In this document: positions 1 to 9,751 of the stretch, piece by piece | Numbering within the stretch: the stretch's first letter is position 1 | Layout of the letters: each line of letters starts with the position of its first letter | DNA from: Aliiroseovarius sp. F47248L | Lineage (GTDB): Bacteria; Pseudomonadota; Alphaproteobacteria; Rhodobacterales; Rhodobacteraceae | Assembly: GCF_023016085.1 (NCBI RefSeq) | Contig: NZ_JALKBF010000001.1 | Coordinates: forward strand, 2,232,001 to 2,296,000 | Length of the DNA stretch: 64,000 nt | Direction: 5' to 3' | The notes under the pieces: model-generated | The model's input: only the letters and a program-made list of their open reading frames with translations | Database searches by the model: none | Told to the model about the DNA's origin: nothing | Position numbers and translations under genes: made by a program

Positions 1-2
1 AG

Positions 3-530
3 ACCTATCTTATTTACTATGGCGTCGGTCAGTTTGATGTGATCCGCGAAAGCTTTCTCTGGGACCCGATCATATCTTCCGCTTGGTGGTGCGCGCTTAT
101 TGCATTCACGCTCAACACGGCAGCCTACACAACCGAACTGCTGCGCGGTGCCATCGCGGACACGCCAAAAGGCGAGGTCGAGGCGGCCATCGCCACCGGC
201 CATTCCTATCGCAGCCGTATGCGCCGGATCATCTTGCCATCTGCCTTCCGTCGCGCCATTCCTGCCTATTCGAATGAAGTCATCTTCATGCTGCACGGTT
301 CGGTCGTCGCCAGCACCATAACGCTTCAGGACATCCTTGGCGTGGGTCGTTGGTTGAATGGGCGATATTACCTGGCCTATGAGGGCTTTATCACCGCAGC
401 CCTGCTTTATTTCCTGATCGTGTTGTGCATCACATGGGCCTTCCGCTGGTTCGAACGCCGCTACCTGCGCCACCTCGTGCGGCGCGACGTATCGAACGAG
501 ACCAATCTTCCAGCGCAAACAACCACTTAA
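3..530 (+). CDS. Amino-acid ABC transporter permease, HisM/ArtM type (5' end outside window)
   Basis: Inner-membrane permease subunit of a polar amino-acid importer. The frame is open to the left edge of the window, so only the C-terminal part is present. It contains the EAA-type cytoplasmic loop that docks the ATPase ([20 protein letters not shown], followed by a Pro-rich segment), flanked by hydrophobic membrane segments, as in the HisM/ArtQ/ArtM family. The substrate cannot be read from this part. The RidA gene follows 11 bases after the stop, with its ribosome-binding site abutting the permease stop, so the two are probably co-transcribed and concern uptake and catabolism of an amino acid. 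Confidence 0.9.
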   Translation, partial: TYLIYYGVGQFDVIRESFLWDPIISSAWWCALIAFTLNTAAYTTELLRGAIADTPKGEVEAAIATGHSYRSRMRRIILPSAFRRAIPAYSNEVIFMLHGSVVASTITLQDILGVGRWLNGRYYLAYEGFITAALLYFLIVLCITWAFRWFERRYLRHLVRRDVSNETNLPAQTTT

Positions 531-541
531 AGGACCAATCC

Positions 542-886
542 ATGATCACGCGCATGTATACCAACGCTCGCATGAGCAAAATCGTCAAGCATGCAGGTGT
601 CGTATACCTGTGCGGCCAGGTTGGCGACGGAGCAAATGTAACAGAACAAACCCGCGACTGCCTGTCACGCGTCGACGCGTTGCTGAACGAGGCAGGATCA
701 TCGCGGGAGCATATCCTTCAGGCAACGATATGGCTCGCCGATATGGCGGATTTTGATGAGATGAACGCAATTTGGGACGATTGGGCTCCAAAAGGCCAAG
801 CGCCTGCCCGCGCCTGTGGAGAGGCAAAGCTGGCTGATCCTGATCTATTGGTCGAAGTTATCGTAACGGCAGCGGTCAGTGCTTAA
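542..886 (+). CDS. RidA/YjgF family reactive-intermediate deaminase
   Basis: Small cytoplasmic enzyme of about 114 residues that hydrolyses reactive enamine or imine intermediates made by PLP enzymes, or a relative with a related catabolic role. The ATG at 542 is chosen because AAAGGA lies just upstream; a longer open frame begins inside the permease gene but carries no family sequence. The RidA signature is visible: LCGQVG near residue 24, the substrate-binding arginine in [11 protein letters not shown], and the glutamate in LVEVIVTAA near the C-terminus. It ends about 30 bases before the left end of an insertion-sequence remnant, so any further operon genes may have been displaced. Function is family-based; the exact substrate is unknown. 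Confidence 0.93.
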   Translation: MITRMYTNARMSKIVKHAGVVYLCGQVGDGANVTEQTRDCLSRVDALLNEAGSSREHILQATIWLADMADFDEMNAIWDDWAPKGQAPARACGEAKLADPDLLVEVIVTAAVSA

Positions 887-914
887 ACTGGTATGAGAAA
901 GAGTTATTCACCGG

Positions 915-1997
915 TGTCTGACGTCAGCGCCTGCCGGACAGAATTTGGGGTTTGAGCAACGGAGGATTTTTGGTTCATCGAAGCCACTATGGAGCGAAGA
1001 CGAACAAGAAATCCGGGACATCGAAGGACGCCGCTGACAAGTTAGTCAGGGGGATCAAGCGAAAGACGCGTAAACGCTATTCAGCCGAGGAGAAGATCAG
1101 GATCGTCCTGGCGGACCTGCGCGGCGAGTAGAGCATCGCCGCCCTGTGCCGCCATGAGAAGATTGCCGAGAGCCTGTATTATTCCTAGTCGAAGGAGTTC
1201 CTGGAAGCAGGGAAGGCCCGGCTTTCGTGGGACACCGTGCGCCAGGCGACAGAACCAGAAGTGAAAAAGCTGCGCTCGGAATCCGCTGCCCTGAAGGAAG
1301 GGGTCGCCGAACTGACGCTCAAGAACCGTCTGCTCAACAAAACATGATCGAGCCCTCTCGGAAGAATGCTTCGCATTCGCCTGTCGGCTGACGGCTGGGG
1401 CAGGATCTATCTCAGCACGTTCCTTGACGACTACAGCCGTTACATCATCGCTTGGATACTCTGTACGACGATGAAGGCTGCAGACGTCACCGATACGCTT
1501 GAACTCGCGTTGGACGCATCGGGCTGCAATTGCTCGACAGTCGTGCTGAAGCCACGCCTTCTCAGCGATAACGGGTCATCCTACGTTGCGGCCGATCTGG
1601 CTGAGTATCTCGTGGGCAAGGGCTTGGACCACGTTCGCGGTGCGCCGCATCAACCGCAGACACAGGGCAAGATCGAGCGCTGACACCAGACTATGAAGAA
1701 CCGCGTGCTGCTCGAAAACTACTTCATACCTGGCGACCAGGAACGGCAGATCGGCGCCCTTGTGGATCACTACAACAACCACCGCTAACACGAGAGCCTG
1801 GCCAATCTGCCCCCGGCCGATGTCTATCATGGCCGCGGCGCGTAAATCCTGAAGATGAGAGAGGAGATCAAGAAACAGACAATCCGAAAACACCGGTTGC
1901 AGCACCAAGCCGCGGTCGCATAAACTCAAACAGAAACCGAACCAGAGCCTCCGTTACAAAGCGGCCCCACAAGTCCGAAAAACTCTGACGACGGACA
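915..1997 (+). mobile_element. Decayed IS3-family insertion sequence
   Basis: The ends are imperfect inverted repeats: TGTCTGACGTCAGCG at 915-929 and CTCTGACGACGGACA at 1983-1997, pairing at 12 of 15 positions. Between them lie remnants of orfA (helix-turn-helix) and orfB (DDE integrase). Intact relatives of this group are about 1.5 kb, so roughly 400 bases are missing, and the junction near 1350-1390 shows that most of the N-terminal half of orfB was deleted. No convincing target-site duplication flanks the ends. The element separates the RidA gene from a tRNA-Arg gene and cannot move by itself. Confidence 0.85.
970..1923 (+). pseudogene. IS3-family transposase remnant (orfA-orfB, nonsense mutations and deletion)
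   Basis: Reading one frame gives orfA-like sequence (KRYSAEEKIRIVLADLRGE, then SIAALCRHEKI) followed by orfB integrase core (YLSTFLDDYSRYIIAW, LLSDNGSSY, HVRGAPHQPQTQGKIER). In-frame stops occur at 1129, 1186, 1345, 1681, 1786 and 1843 before the natural terminus at 1921. Several stops replace residues strongly conserved in the family, such as Trp after KIER and after LYYS, and Tyr after NNHR. The probable original start has become TTG at 970, behind a good GGAGG. About 150 codons between the two parts are deleted. Not functional. Confidence 0.88.
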
Positions 1998-2109
1998 GCC
2001 TTGGGGCGACGGTATGGGTTTGAAAACTTTATGAGCAAGAGTGGCGCACAAGTTCAAATAAGTCATTGAATTATAATCGTTAAATCCACAACGCGTCCGA
2101 TAGCACCAC

Positions 2110-2136
2110 AAAAATCCGTTTTGTTGTAAAAACGGA
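2110..2136 (-). terminator. Rho-independent terminator of tRNA-Arg
   Basis: On the minus strand an 8-bp perfect stem (TCCGTTTT / AAAACGGA) with a 6-base loop is followed by five T residues. It lies about 35 bases downstream of the 3' end of the tRNA, in the right orientation to end that transcript. Confidence 0.75.
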
Positions 2137-2170
2137 CTTTGGATGTCGAACGTCAGCAATTTTGGCAATA

Positions 2171-2247
2171 TGGCGATCCCTGAAGGACTCGAACCCTCAA
2201 CCTGCTGATTAGAAGTCAGCTGCTCTATCCAGTTGAGCTAAGGGACC
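2171..2247 (-). tRNA. tRNA-Arg (anticodon UCU)
   Basis: The minus strand folds into a full cloverleaf: acceptor GGTCCCT/AGGGATC, D stem GCTC/GAGC, anticodon stem GCTGA/TCAGC with loop CTTCTAA (anticodon TCT), T arm with TTCGAGT loop, discriminator G and an encoded CCA. 77 bases. It reads AGA codons, which are rare in this GC-rich genome. The flanking IS remnant lies downstream of its 3' end; no duplicated 3' tRNA segment that would mark an integration site was seen. Confidence 0.95.
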
Positions 2248-2302
2248 GCACGACGAAGCCTTACCCCCGGCGCAACACTCCTTTCAACCGTAAAACGACG
2301 GA

Positions 2303-2482
2303 TCAGCCTTTGATTTGCTTGGCAACCACCCACGACACCGGCAATGCCACGACAAAACCTGCGATGGCGGCGTAGATGATGGGCTGCGCGGTATCCATGC
2401 CGACGGTCAGCGCGGCGATGATGAAAATCCCGGCAAGCGTGGCGCCGAGCAGGATATAGATGACGGCGGCGAGACGGAACAT
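2303..2482 (-). CDS. Small two-helix membrane protein (paralogue of 2557-2751)
   Basis: A 59-residue protein made almost wholly of two hydrophobic segments (about residues 4-26 and 34-54) ending in a short basic tail, VVAKQIKG. Start chosen at the ATG preceded by AAGGAG; the longer open frame upstream overlaps the neighbouring gene's region and looks non-coding. It shares length, hydropathy and the C-terminal pattern GFVVxLPVSxxVAK with the next gene, so the two are tandem paralogues. Such short proteins recur in Rhodobacteraceae, where I believe they have carried unfounded enzyme labels. Function unknown. Confidence 0.7.
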   Translation of the reverse strand: MFRLAAVIYILLGATLAGIFIIAALTVGMDTAQPIIYAAIAGFVVALPVSWVVAKQIKG

Positions 2483-2556
2483 GGCATTCTCCTTCGATAC
2501 AATCGCGAATACGCACGTGTTGTGGACCGGACGCCGCCGCGCCTCTTTGATCTGGA

Positions 2557-2751
2557 TCAGTCGCCGATCATTGCCTTTGCGACAAAGTAGCTCACTGGCA
2601 ACCCGACCACGAACCCGACACCCGCCGCGCCCAGCAAGGGCCACAGGCCGGACACGCCGTTGACCAGCGCGACCACCACCAGAACCGAGGCCAGTGTGGA
2701 CCCGATGATCCCGTAAAATGTCATGACGATCTTAAAAAGCGGTGAACGCAT
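2557..2751 (-). CDS. Small two-helix membrane protein (paralogue of 2303-2482)
   Basis: A 64-residue hydrophobic protein with two predicted membrane helices (about residues 8-30 and 36-58) and C-terminus VAKAMIGD. A strong AAGGAGG precedes the ATG. The segment GFVVGLPVSYFVAK matches the paralogue downstream (GFVVALPVSWVVAK), so the pair arose by duplication. The gap between them is about 75 bases and both have their own ribosome-binding site. It lies 46 bases downstream of the PhnA-like gene on the same strand. No function can be assigned. Confidence 0.72.
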   Translation of the reverse strand: MRSPLFKIVMTFYGIIGSTLASVLVVVALVNGVSGLWPLLGAAGVGFVVGLPVSYFVAKAMIGD

Positions 2752-2797
2752 CTGGGGCCTCCTTGCCGGGCGACATAGCCGACCGACCCTGCCCTGC

Positions 2798-3304
2798 CTA
2801 CTTCTTCTTCACGAACTGCGTCAGAATGACAATGCGCTGCCCTTCAACGCGACCCTCAATATGCTCGGGGTTGTCGGCCACAAGGCTGATCCCCCGCACC
2901 GAAGTGCCGCGTTTCGCCGTGAACCCCGCGCCCTTCACGGGCAGGTCCTTGATCAACACCACGTTGTCGCCTTGGTTCAAAATGGCCCCGTTGGCATCCT
3001 TGTGCTGGGACGCGGCGGCGACATTATCGACCCACGCCTGAGTGTCCTCGTCCAGATACACCTGATCCAGCAAATCCTGCGCCCAAGACGCGTCAATCCG
3101 CTTGAGCATCCGCACTGACACCACCTGAACCGCCGCATCCTCGGACCACATCGAGGACGCAAGCCCCCGCCAATGGTTCGCCTCGGGCGTGCCGTCGATC
3201 TGAGCGGCACAGGTGGCGCAAATATCAACCGCCGCGCCCTCGGGTCCGCCGGGAACGGGGAAAGAGGAGAGAGGGGCGTCTGAGGCGCAGAGGGGGCAGG
3301 TCAT
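2798..3304 (-). CDS. PhnA/YjdM family zinc-ribbon protein
   Basis: 168 residues. The N-terminus carries two Cys pairs, CPLC (residues 3-6) and CATC (about 29-32), as in the PhnA N-terminal zinc ribbon, and the C-terminal half (from about residue 100) has the PhnA domain with GDNVVLIKDLPVKG and the ending KKK. The family was named from phosphonate operons but is not itself shown to cleave phosphonates; its role is unsettled. The ATG at 3304 gives a start directly at MTCPLC. No phosphonate genes are near. Upstream is an AT-rich divergent gene. Confidence 0.85.
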   Translation of the reverse strand: MTCPLCASDAPLSSFPVPGGPEGAAVDICATCAAQIDGTPEANHWRGLASSMWSEDAAVQVVSVRMLKRIDASWAQDLLDQVYLDEDTQAWVDNVAAASQHKDANGAILNQGDNVVLIKDLPVKGAGFTAKRGTSVRGISLVADNPEHIEGRVEGQRIVILTQFVKKK

Positions 3305-3423
3305 GGGAGAGGCTCCGGGGTTTGAAAGTGTTTCGTATGTGAAAACTGGATGCAATAAAAGCAAACCCTTAACGAGGACTGAAACTGAATTTTGAAATAC
3401 TCACTAATTCGAGGCGACCCCAG

Positions 3424-3470
3424 TGCAATCAGTCTAGATTTTCACACCTAGCAACCCTAGGCTGATTGCA
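3424..3470. repeat. Inverted repeat upstream of AlbA_2 gene
   Basis: Arms TGCAATCAGTCTAG (3424-3437) and CTAGGCTGATTGCA (3457-3470) are complementary at 13 of 14 positions, separated by 19 bases. It lies between the divergent PhnA-like and AlbA_2 genes and ends 33 bases before the preferred AlbA_2 start. It could be an operator or, if transcribed, a stable 5'-leader hairpin. No T-run follows, so a terminator is less likely. Confidence 0.6.
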
Positions 3471-3503
3471 TTGAGGTACGGTTACTTATCGAGAGTATTT
3501 TTT

Positions 3504-4427
3504 ATGGATATGGGCGGAATTATTGAAGCGGCGACATCTACATGGGAAGAAAGTGATATTCTGGATTTCAAAAGAGAGTTTTCACCACACAAGAAAGCGG
3601 CATTTTGGGCTGAAACCGTCAAAGATATTATCGCATTCGCAAATACTCGGGGAGGTATCCTTCTGTTTGGAGTTAACGATGACGGATCGCCATCAGAAAT
3701 TGATTGCACAGGTTTGTTGACGTTTGATACCGCCTCAATTGCAGATCAGATTAAAAAGTACACCGGTTGCGATTTTGCTCTGATTTCGATCTTAAGCATT
3801 GAGAAAGAATCCCGAACTTACCCAGCCATCGCCATTAGCCCTGTCGATTTACCAATTGTATTCACCAAAGTCGGGACATATGAAACCCGGCCCGGCAGTC
3901 AAAAAACCGCATTCAGTGTCGGAACCGTTTATTTTCGTCATGGAGCCAAAAGCGAGCCTTGCACAAGAGATGACCTCAAGGCTTTCTTAGACAGACGCCT
4001 AGACGCTATACGAAAGGAATGGCTGGGCAACATTCGGCAGGTCGTCGAAGCTCCCTTCGGGACAAACGTTGTCTTGACGCACTCTGGAACGGCTATTTCG
4101 GAGGTAAACGTCACAGATAATCCGGACGCACCGTCAGTCAGAATTCCAAACCTAAGGGATAAGTATCCTTACCGACAACAAGATGTGATCAAAAAGATAA
4201 ATGAGAAGATCGATGGCGGCGCCAGAATTAATACACACGATATTCAGTGCATTAAATTCAAAGAGGGAATTGATGATAACACGGGTGGGATTCACTCCCA
4301 TCGGCCTCACGCGAAATCAAGCCCACAATATAGTTCTGAGTTCATAGATCTTGTCTGTAGCAAGTATGAGGAAAACAATCTCTACTTTAAGGAATGCCGG
4401 AAAGCTTATAAAGAAGCGAAATATTGA
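3504..4427 (+). CDS. AlbA_2 (Schlafen-type) domain protein
   Basis: 307 residues from the ATG; an in-frame TTG at 3471 would add 11 residues but falls next to the inverted repeat arm. The N-terminal ~160 residues carry the AlbA_2 hallmarks: ESDILDFKREF, FANTRGGILLFGVNDDG and a later YFRHGAKSEPCTRDDL. These domains bind nucleic acid and occur in transcriptional regulators and in several phage-defence proteins. The C-terminal third (from about residue 215, with YPYRQQDVIKKIN and SPQYSSEFIDLV) resembles tails seen in other AlbA_2 proteins but has no known activity. Codon use is clearly AT-rich compared with neighbours, suggesting recent acquisition. It stands alone between core genes. Confidence 0.85.
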   Translation: MDMGGIIEAATSTWEESDILDFKREFSPHKKAAFWAETVKDIIAFANTRGGILLFGVNDDGSPSEIDCTGLLTFDTASIADQIKKYTGCDFALISILSIEKESRTYPAIAISPVDLPIVFTKVGTYETRPGSQKTAFSVGTVYFRHGAKSEPCTRDDLKAFLDRRLDAIRKEWLGNIRQVVEAPFGTNVVLTHSGTAISEVNVTDNPDAPSVRIPNLRDKYPYRQQDVIKKINEKIDGGARINTHDIQCIKFKEGIDDNTGGIHSHRPHAKSSPQYSSEFIDLVCSKYEENNLYFKECRKAYKEAKY

Positions 4428-4550
4428 TGCGGGCTGAGCTAAATCCCCTTTTCCTTGTCGAATCTGGCGTCAGATTAGCAGGTGCGAGAGACACTTGAAC
4501 TAAAGCAATAGAGTAATTCGTTGCTCATTACTCACGAATACTTCCATGAG

Positions 4551-6350
<1,800 letters not shown>

Positions 6351-6456
6351 AACGGAGGGATATGAGGGGGAATTGTGAGGCAGTCAAGCGGCGTTACAGC
6401 CCGCAACCTCAGAACCAAGAAGGAAATATATCATGTTTGGAAGGGCGATCAGGTAA

Positions 6457-7935
6457 GTGACCATCGAATCTGAAGAAGAACTTCGAAAGTGGTTGGCAGA
6501 ACAAGAACCAGAGGTCTTCTTGATGATCGCTGTCCGTGCATCTATGCGTGTGCTTCCAATAGGGTTGTTGCCGCAATCGCAATATTTCGTCGAAGAAAGA
6601 GCGATATACCCAGCTCTGATCGCAACAAGGCGGCTGCTGACCGCAGCAGTTGCGGCTCGATTCCCGACACACGAGACTAAAGAAGCTGCAGGGTTTGCAG
6701 TAGCCAGCGATAAGCGCATCGGCCCACCACGCGGTGGCTATTCAAGAATCGTCGCTACGTACACAGCGGAAGCGGCATACAGTTTTGAAATCGAAAAAGT
6801 ATTCGAAGTAATCCGCTACGTAAATATGTCTCCAGCAAACGGGTTGGAGAAGGCACAAGTACCAGCAGCAACGCGTGATGTTATGGAGATGATCTACTCC
6901 GACACCAGTTTGTCACTATCGCAGCTGCTTACAACACCCCTTTGGCAGAAAGTCGGTGAACCCAAATGGTTGTTAGATAGCAGGCCCTTGGATGACCGGA
7001 TCATTGAGCAGGGGGACGAATGGTCCTTCTGGCGCGACTGGTATCAAGGTTTCCTCGACGGAAAACCACTGGACTGGGAGCTTCAGCGCCGCGTGGCCCT
7101 TATTCCCGATGAGGAGTGGGAGAAGGGGCCGGAGCATATTGCGGAGAAGATCGAAGAGATCAAAACCGCTTGGCTTGCCGAGAAAGCCCCACTTGCCGAG
7201 AAGATCGAGTTCAACACCGAGACCCAGAAATTCCGTTCAGTCCCGCTGGATATCGCGAAACCCGATCTGCTGGGCGCAACACTTTCGCAGATTAGGGATG
7301 CGTTGGAGGATGTGCTTGTCAGCCCCTCGAACGGGCTGCATGAACACTCGCGAGAAGTCCGCGTCCTCAATCGGGTATTCACCAAGTACGGAAACGATCC
7401 ACAGCAGATTGAGATGGGTCTAGTCAACGCCCATAGGGGAATCACGCGGCAGTTCCTAAGCGATGAAATGCCCCAGAGCGAGGAGAACCTTGCACTTAGG
7501 GACGCTTTGGAAGAGGGCGCGCGGGGCATTCGGGCGACCCACCCTGACGTGGCGGAGAACCGTAAGATCCTAATAGATCAGGCGCTACGAGAGATATCAA
7601 AGGAAGACTTGGAGCTTCTGGAGGATGCCAAACCGCTTCTTGTAGCGATGTCGGAAGGTCAATTGGCGGAAGATTGGGAAACCGATATTCCGCAATTGAT
7701 CAACGATGCAACTTTGCCGCTACCATTTGGTGCTCCGTCGTTACCGGGTGCGGATGAAGCGACGCGGATTTTTAGCAGGGCTGCAAAGATCAGAATTAGC
7801 TATAACTGCATGGTTTCCAAAGGGGCCGAGATATTTGATAGCAAAACCATGAAGACTGCACGGTTGGGGCTGACTGTGTCGGCGATGCTGACAGCATTGG
7901 TTAGCTTGGGTCTTTGGTTGTTCATTCTGATATGA
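6457..7935 (+). CDS. Conserved tail-anchored protein of unknown function (start region interrupted)
   Basis: 492 residues from GTG 6457. There is no known catalytic motif. A Trp-rich segment near residues 190-225 (WRDWYQGFLDG, then PLDWELQRRVALI) looks conserved and I recall similar stretches in other alphaproteobacterial hypothetical proteins. The C-terminus is a single hydrophobic helix (about residues 472-491), so the protein is probably tail-anchored with its bulk in the cytoplasm. The start is odd: a good ribosome-binding site (AGAAGGA) serves an in-frame ATG at 6433 that encodes MFGRAIR and then hits TAA at 6454-6456, immediately before GTG 6457. Either the gene carries a nonsense mutation at codon 8, or it is read by reinitiation. 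Confidence 0.7.
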   Translation: MTIESEEELRKWLAEQEPEVFLMIAVRASMRVLPIGLLPQSQYFVEERAIYPALIATRRLLTAAVAARFPTHETKEAAGFAVASDKRIGPPRGGYSRIVATYTAEAAYSFEIEKVFEVIRYVNMSPANGLEKAQVPAATRDVMEMIYSDTSLSLSQLLTTPLWQKVGEPKWLLDSRPLDDRIIEQGDEWSFWRDWYQGFLDGKPLDWELQRRVALIPDEEWEKGPEHIAEKIEEIKTAWLAEKAPLAEKIEFNTETQKFRSVPLDIAKPDLLGATLSQIRDALEDVLVSPSNGLHEHSREVRVLNRVFTKYGNDPQQIEMGLVNAHRGITRQFLSDEMPQSEENLALRDALEEGARGIRATHPDVAENRKILIDQALREISKEDLELLEDAKPLLVAMSEGQLAEDWETDIPQLINDATLPLPFGAPSLPGADEATRIFSRAAKIRISYNCMVSKGAEIFDSKTMKTARLGLTVSAMLTALVSLGLWLFILI

Positions 7936-7972
7936 GAACGTAAGACATCGCCTGACCCTAGGGTGACGTGAA

Positions 7973-8021
7973 GCGCCCGCCTTGGGGGCGGGGCGGGCGC
8001 TGCCCGGCGGGGCCGCCGGGC
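7973..8021. terminator. Two adjacent GC-rich hairpins between convergent genes
   Basis: 7973-8000 forms a 9-bp stem GCGCCCGCC/GGCGGGCGC with a 10-base loop; 8002-8021 forms a 9-bp stem GCCCGGCGG/CCGCCGGGC with a 2-base loop. They lie between convergent genes ending at 7935 (+) and 8046 (-). No long T-run on either strand, though AAAA follows the second hairpin on the plus strand, giving TTTT before it on the minus strand. Likely a bidirectional transcription-ending or mRNA-stabilising region. Confidence 0.5.
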
Positions 8022-8045
8022 GAAAAGTGCGCTCCAACCCTCCCC

Positions 8046-8501
8046 CTACCCCATCGGCAACACATTCCGTCGTACCATCGTCCTCAGCGTGAAGCTTGAC
8101 CGCATGCGCCTTATCCCCTCGACCCGCATCAGGCGGTGTTCCATGAACTCGTCGAAGGCAGTCAGGTTGGCGACGACGACGCGCAGGATGATGTCGCGAT
8201 TGCCGCTCATCAGATGGCATTCCATCACCTCTTCCATGCGCGACACGGCGCGTTCAAACAAGGTCAGGGCGTCGCGGTTCTGGCTTTCCAGTTCGACCGA
8301 GATGAAGACCGTGACCGGCAGGCCCAACTTCGTCTGATCGACCCGTGCGCTGTAACCCGTAATAACGCCCGCGTCTTCCAGCGCGGCGATGCGGCGGGCG
8401 CAGGGCGTGGAGGACAGGCCGACAGAATCGGCAAGCTCGCCCAATTTCTGGCGACCGTTTTCCTGAAGGGCCGCTATGATACGTCGGTCGATGGCATCCA
8501 T
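8046..8501 (-). CDS. Lrp/AsnC family transcriptional regulator
   Basis: 151 residues. N-terminal winged helix-turn-helix (MDAIDRRIIAALQENGR, then LADSVGLSSTPCARRI) and C-terminal RAM ligand-binding domain (VEGIRRMRSSFTLR). The start at MDAIDRR is the family norm; a longer frame upstream would extend through the regulatory region. Divergently placed 125 bases from a leucine/amino-acid dehydrogenase gene, the classic arrangement for a local regulator that senses an amino acid and controls its catabolism (compare BkdR-type regulators). Inverted repeats in the shared region are likely targets. The effector is probably a branched-chain or related amino acid, by inference from the neighbour. Confidence 0.92.
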   Translation of the reverse strand: MDAIDRRIIAALQENGRQKLGELADSVGLSSTPCARRIAALEDAGVITGYSARVDQTKLGLPVTVFISVELESQNRDALTLFERAVSRMEEVMECHLMSGNRDIILRVVVANLTAFDEFMEHRLMRVEGIRRMRSSFTLRTMVRRNVLPMG

Positions 8502-8626
8502 AAGAAAATTCTCATCTTTCCTGATAATACCGAGTAATATCACCAATAATGTGAACTTCCACGCTGTTTTTTGGTGAATATCGCCCACTGACCTTGGGTA
8601 ATCTCGCGGCAAATTGGGAGGATCTC
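8502..8626. promoter_or_regulatory. Divergent regulatory region with inverted repeats (candidate Lrp operator)
   Basis: AT-rich spacer between the Lrp gene and the dehydrogenase gene. It contains TCACCAATAATGTGA (8540-8554, TCAC/GTGA dyad) and a wider pair, TCACCAA (8540-8546) with TTGGTGA (8571-8577), each embedded in AATAT-rich sequence. Lrp-family proteins bind such AT-rich dyads cooperatively. Assignment is by position and symmetry only. Confidence 0.5.
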
Positions 8627-9676
8627 ATGAACATCACGCAAGTGGCTACGGCCACCCACGAAGAAGTTTACCGGGTCGAGGATGCCAAATGTGGGCTGCT
8701 CGGCTTTATTGCAATTCATTCAACGGTGCTTGGCCCCGCTGCCGGCGGTTTGCGGATGCGCCCCTACGCCAATGAAGAAGCCGCGTTGACCGACGCACTG
8801 CGCCTGTCTGAAGGCATGACATATAAGAATGCCGCTGCCGGTTTGCGGCTGGGTGGGGGCAAAGCCGTGATCATTGGTGATCCGGCCAAGTTGAAAACCC
8901 CGGCCTTGCTGCACGCCTTCGGTCGCGCAGTCGAGGCCTGTGAAGGCCGCTATTGGACTGCGGAAGACATGGGTATGAGCCCAGCAGACATGGCCGAACT
9001 GGCGAAAAAGACACGCTTTGTGGCTGGTCTGTCCGATGGGGCGTTTGCTTCAGGTGATCCATCGCCCATCACCGCGCGTGGTATCTTCAACGCGGTGTGC
9101 CGCGTGGCCCTGCACCAGTTCGGCGACGCTGATCTGACAGGCCGTACTGTGTCGGTTCAGGGTTTGGGCAATGTCGGATGGAACCTGTGTGAATTGCTGA
9201 CCGAAGCCGGCGCCAAGCTGATTGTCACTGACATTGACGCAGGTCGAGTTTCCGCCGCGACCGAGACATTCGACGCGCAAGCGGTTGGGTTGGATGACAT
9301 CTATGCTGTCCAAGCTGACATTTTCGCACCCTGTGCCATCGGCGGCATTCTGAACGAAGACACCATTCCGCAACTTGGTGTGAAAGCCGTCGCTGGGGGG
9401 GCCAACAACCAGTTGGCGAAACCTTCGGACGCTGACCTGTTGGCCGAACGCGGCATTCTTTATGCCCCGGATTTCGTCGCCAATGGAGGCGGTATCATCA
9501 ATGTTGCCACTGAAGTTTTGCAAATCGAAGGCCGTGTCGATTGGGTCGCCAAAAAACTTGTCGCGCTGGACGACACGATGGAGGCCATTCTGTCCGAAGC
9601 CGCAAAGCAGGGCGTTAGCCCAGCTGCCGTCGCGCAAGACGTGGTGGCCAAGGCTATCAAGGCCCGAGCTGCATAA
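8627..9676 (+). CDS. Leucine dehydrogenase-type Glu/Leu/Phe/Val dehydrogenase
   Basis: 349 residues, typical of leucine/valine/phenylalanine dehydrogenases rather than the longer glutamate dehydrogenases. Catalyses reversible NAD-dependent oxidative deamination of an amino acid to its 2-oxo acid. Seen: GPAAGGLRMRPY, the lysines in MTYKNAAAGLRLGGGK (about residues 64-79), the aspartate in GRYWTAEDMG, and the Rossmann GLGNVG near residue 180. Start at the ATG behind GGGAGGAT; an upstream in-frame ATG falls in the regulatory region. Divergent Lrp regulator suggests induction by substrate amino acid. Substrate preference cannot be decided from sequence reading alone. Confidence 0.9.
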   Translation: MNITQVATATHEEVYRVEDAKCGLLGFIAIHSTVLGPAAGGLRMRPYANEEAALTDALRLSEGMTYKNAAAGLRLGGGKAVIIGDPAKLKTPALLHAFGRAVEACEGRYWTAEDMGMSPADMAELAKKTRFVAGLSDGAFASGDPSPITARGIFNAVCRVALHQFGDADLTGRTVSVQGLGNVGWNLCELLTEAGAKLIVTDIDAGRVSAATETFDAQAVGLDDIYAVQADIFAPCAIGGILNEDTIPQLGVKAVAGGANNQLAKPSDADLLAERGILYAPDFVANGGGIINVATEVLQIEGRVDWVAKKLVALDDTMEAILSEAAKQGVSPAAVAQDVVAKAIKARAA

Positions 9677-9751
9677 TATCAGCGGGGAAGGCGTTGCCGT
9701 GCTTTCCCCAACCGCCTAGTCTGACATCATCTTTCACATGCTGCAGACGCC

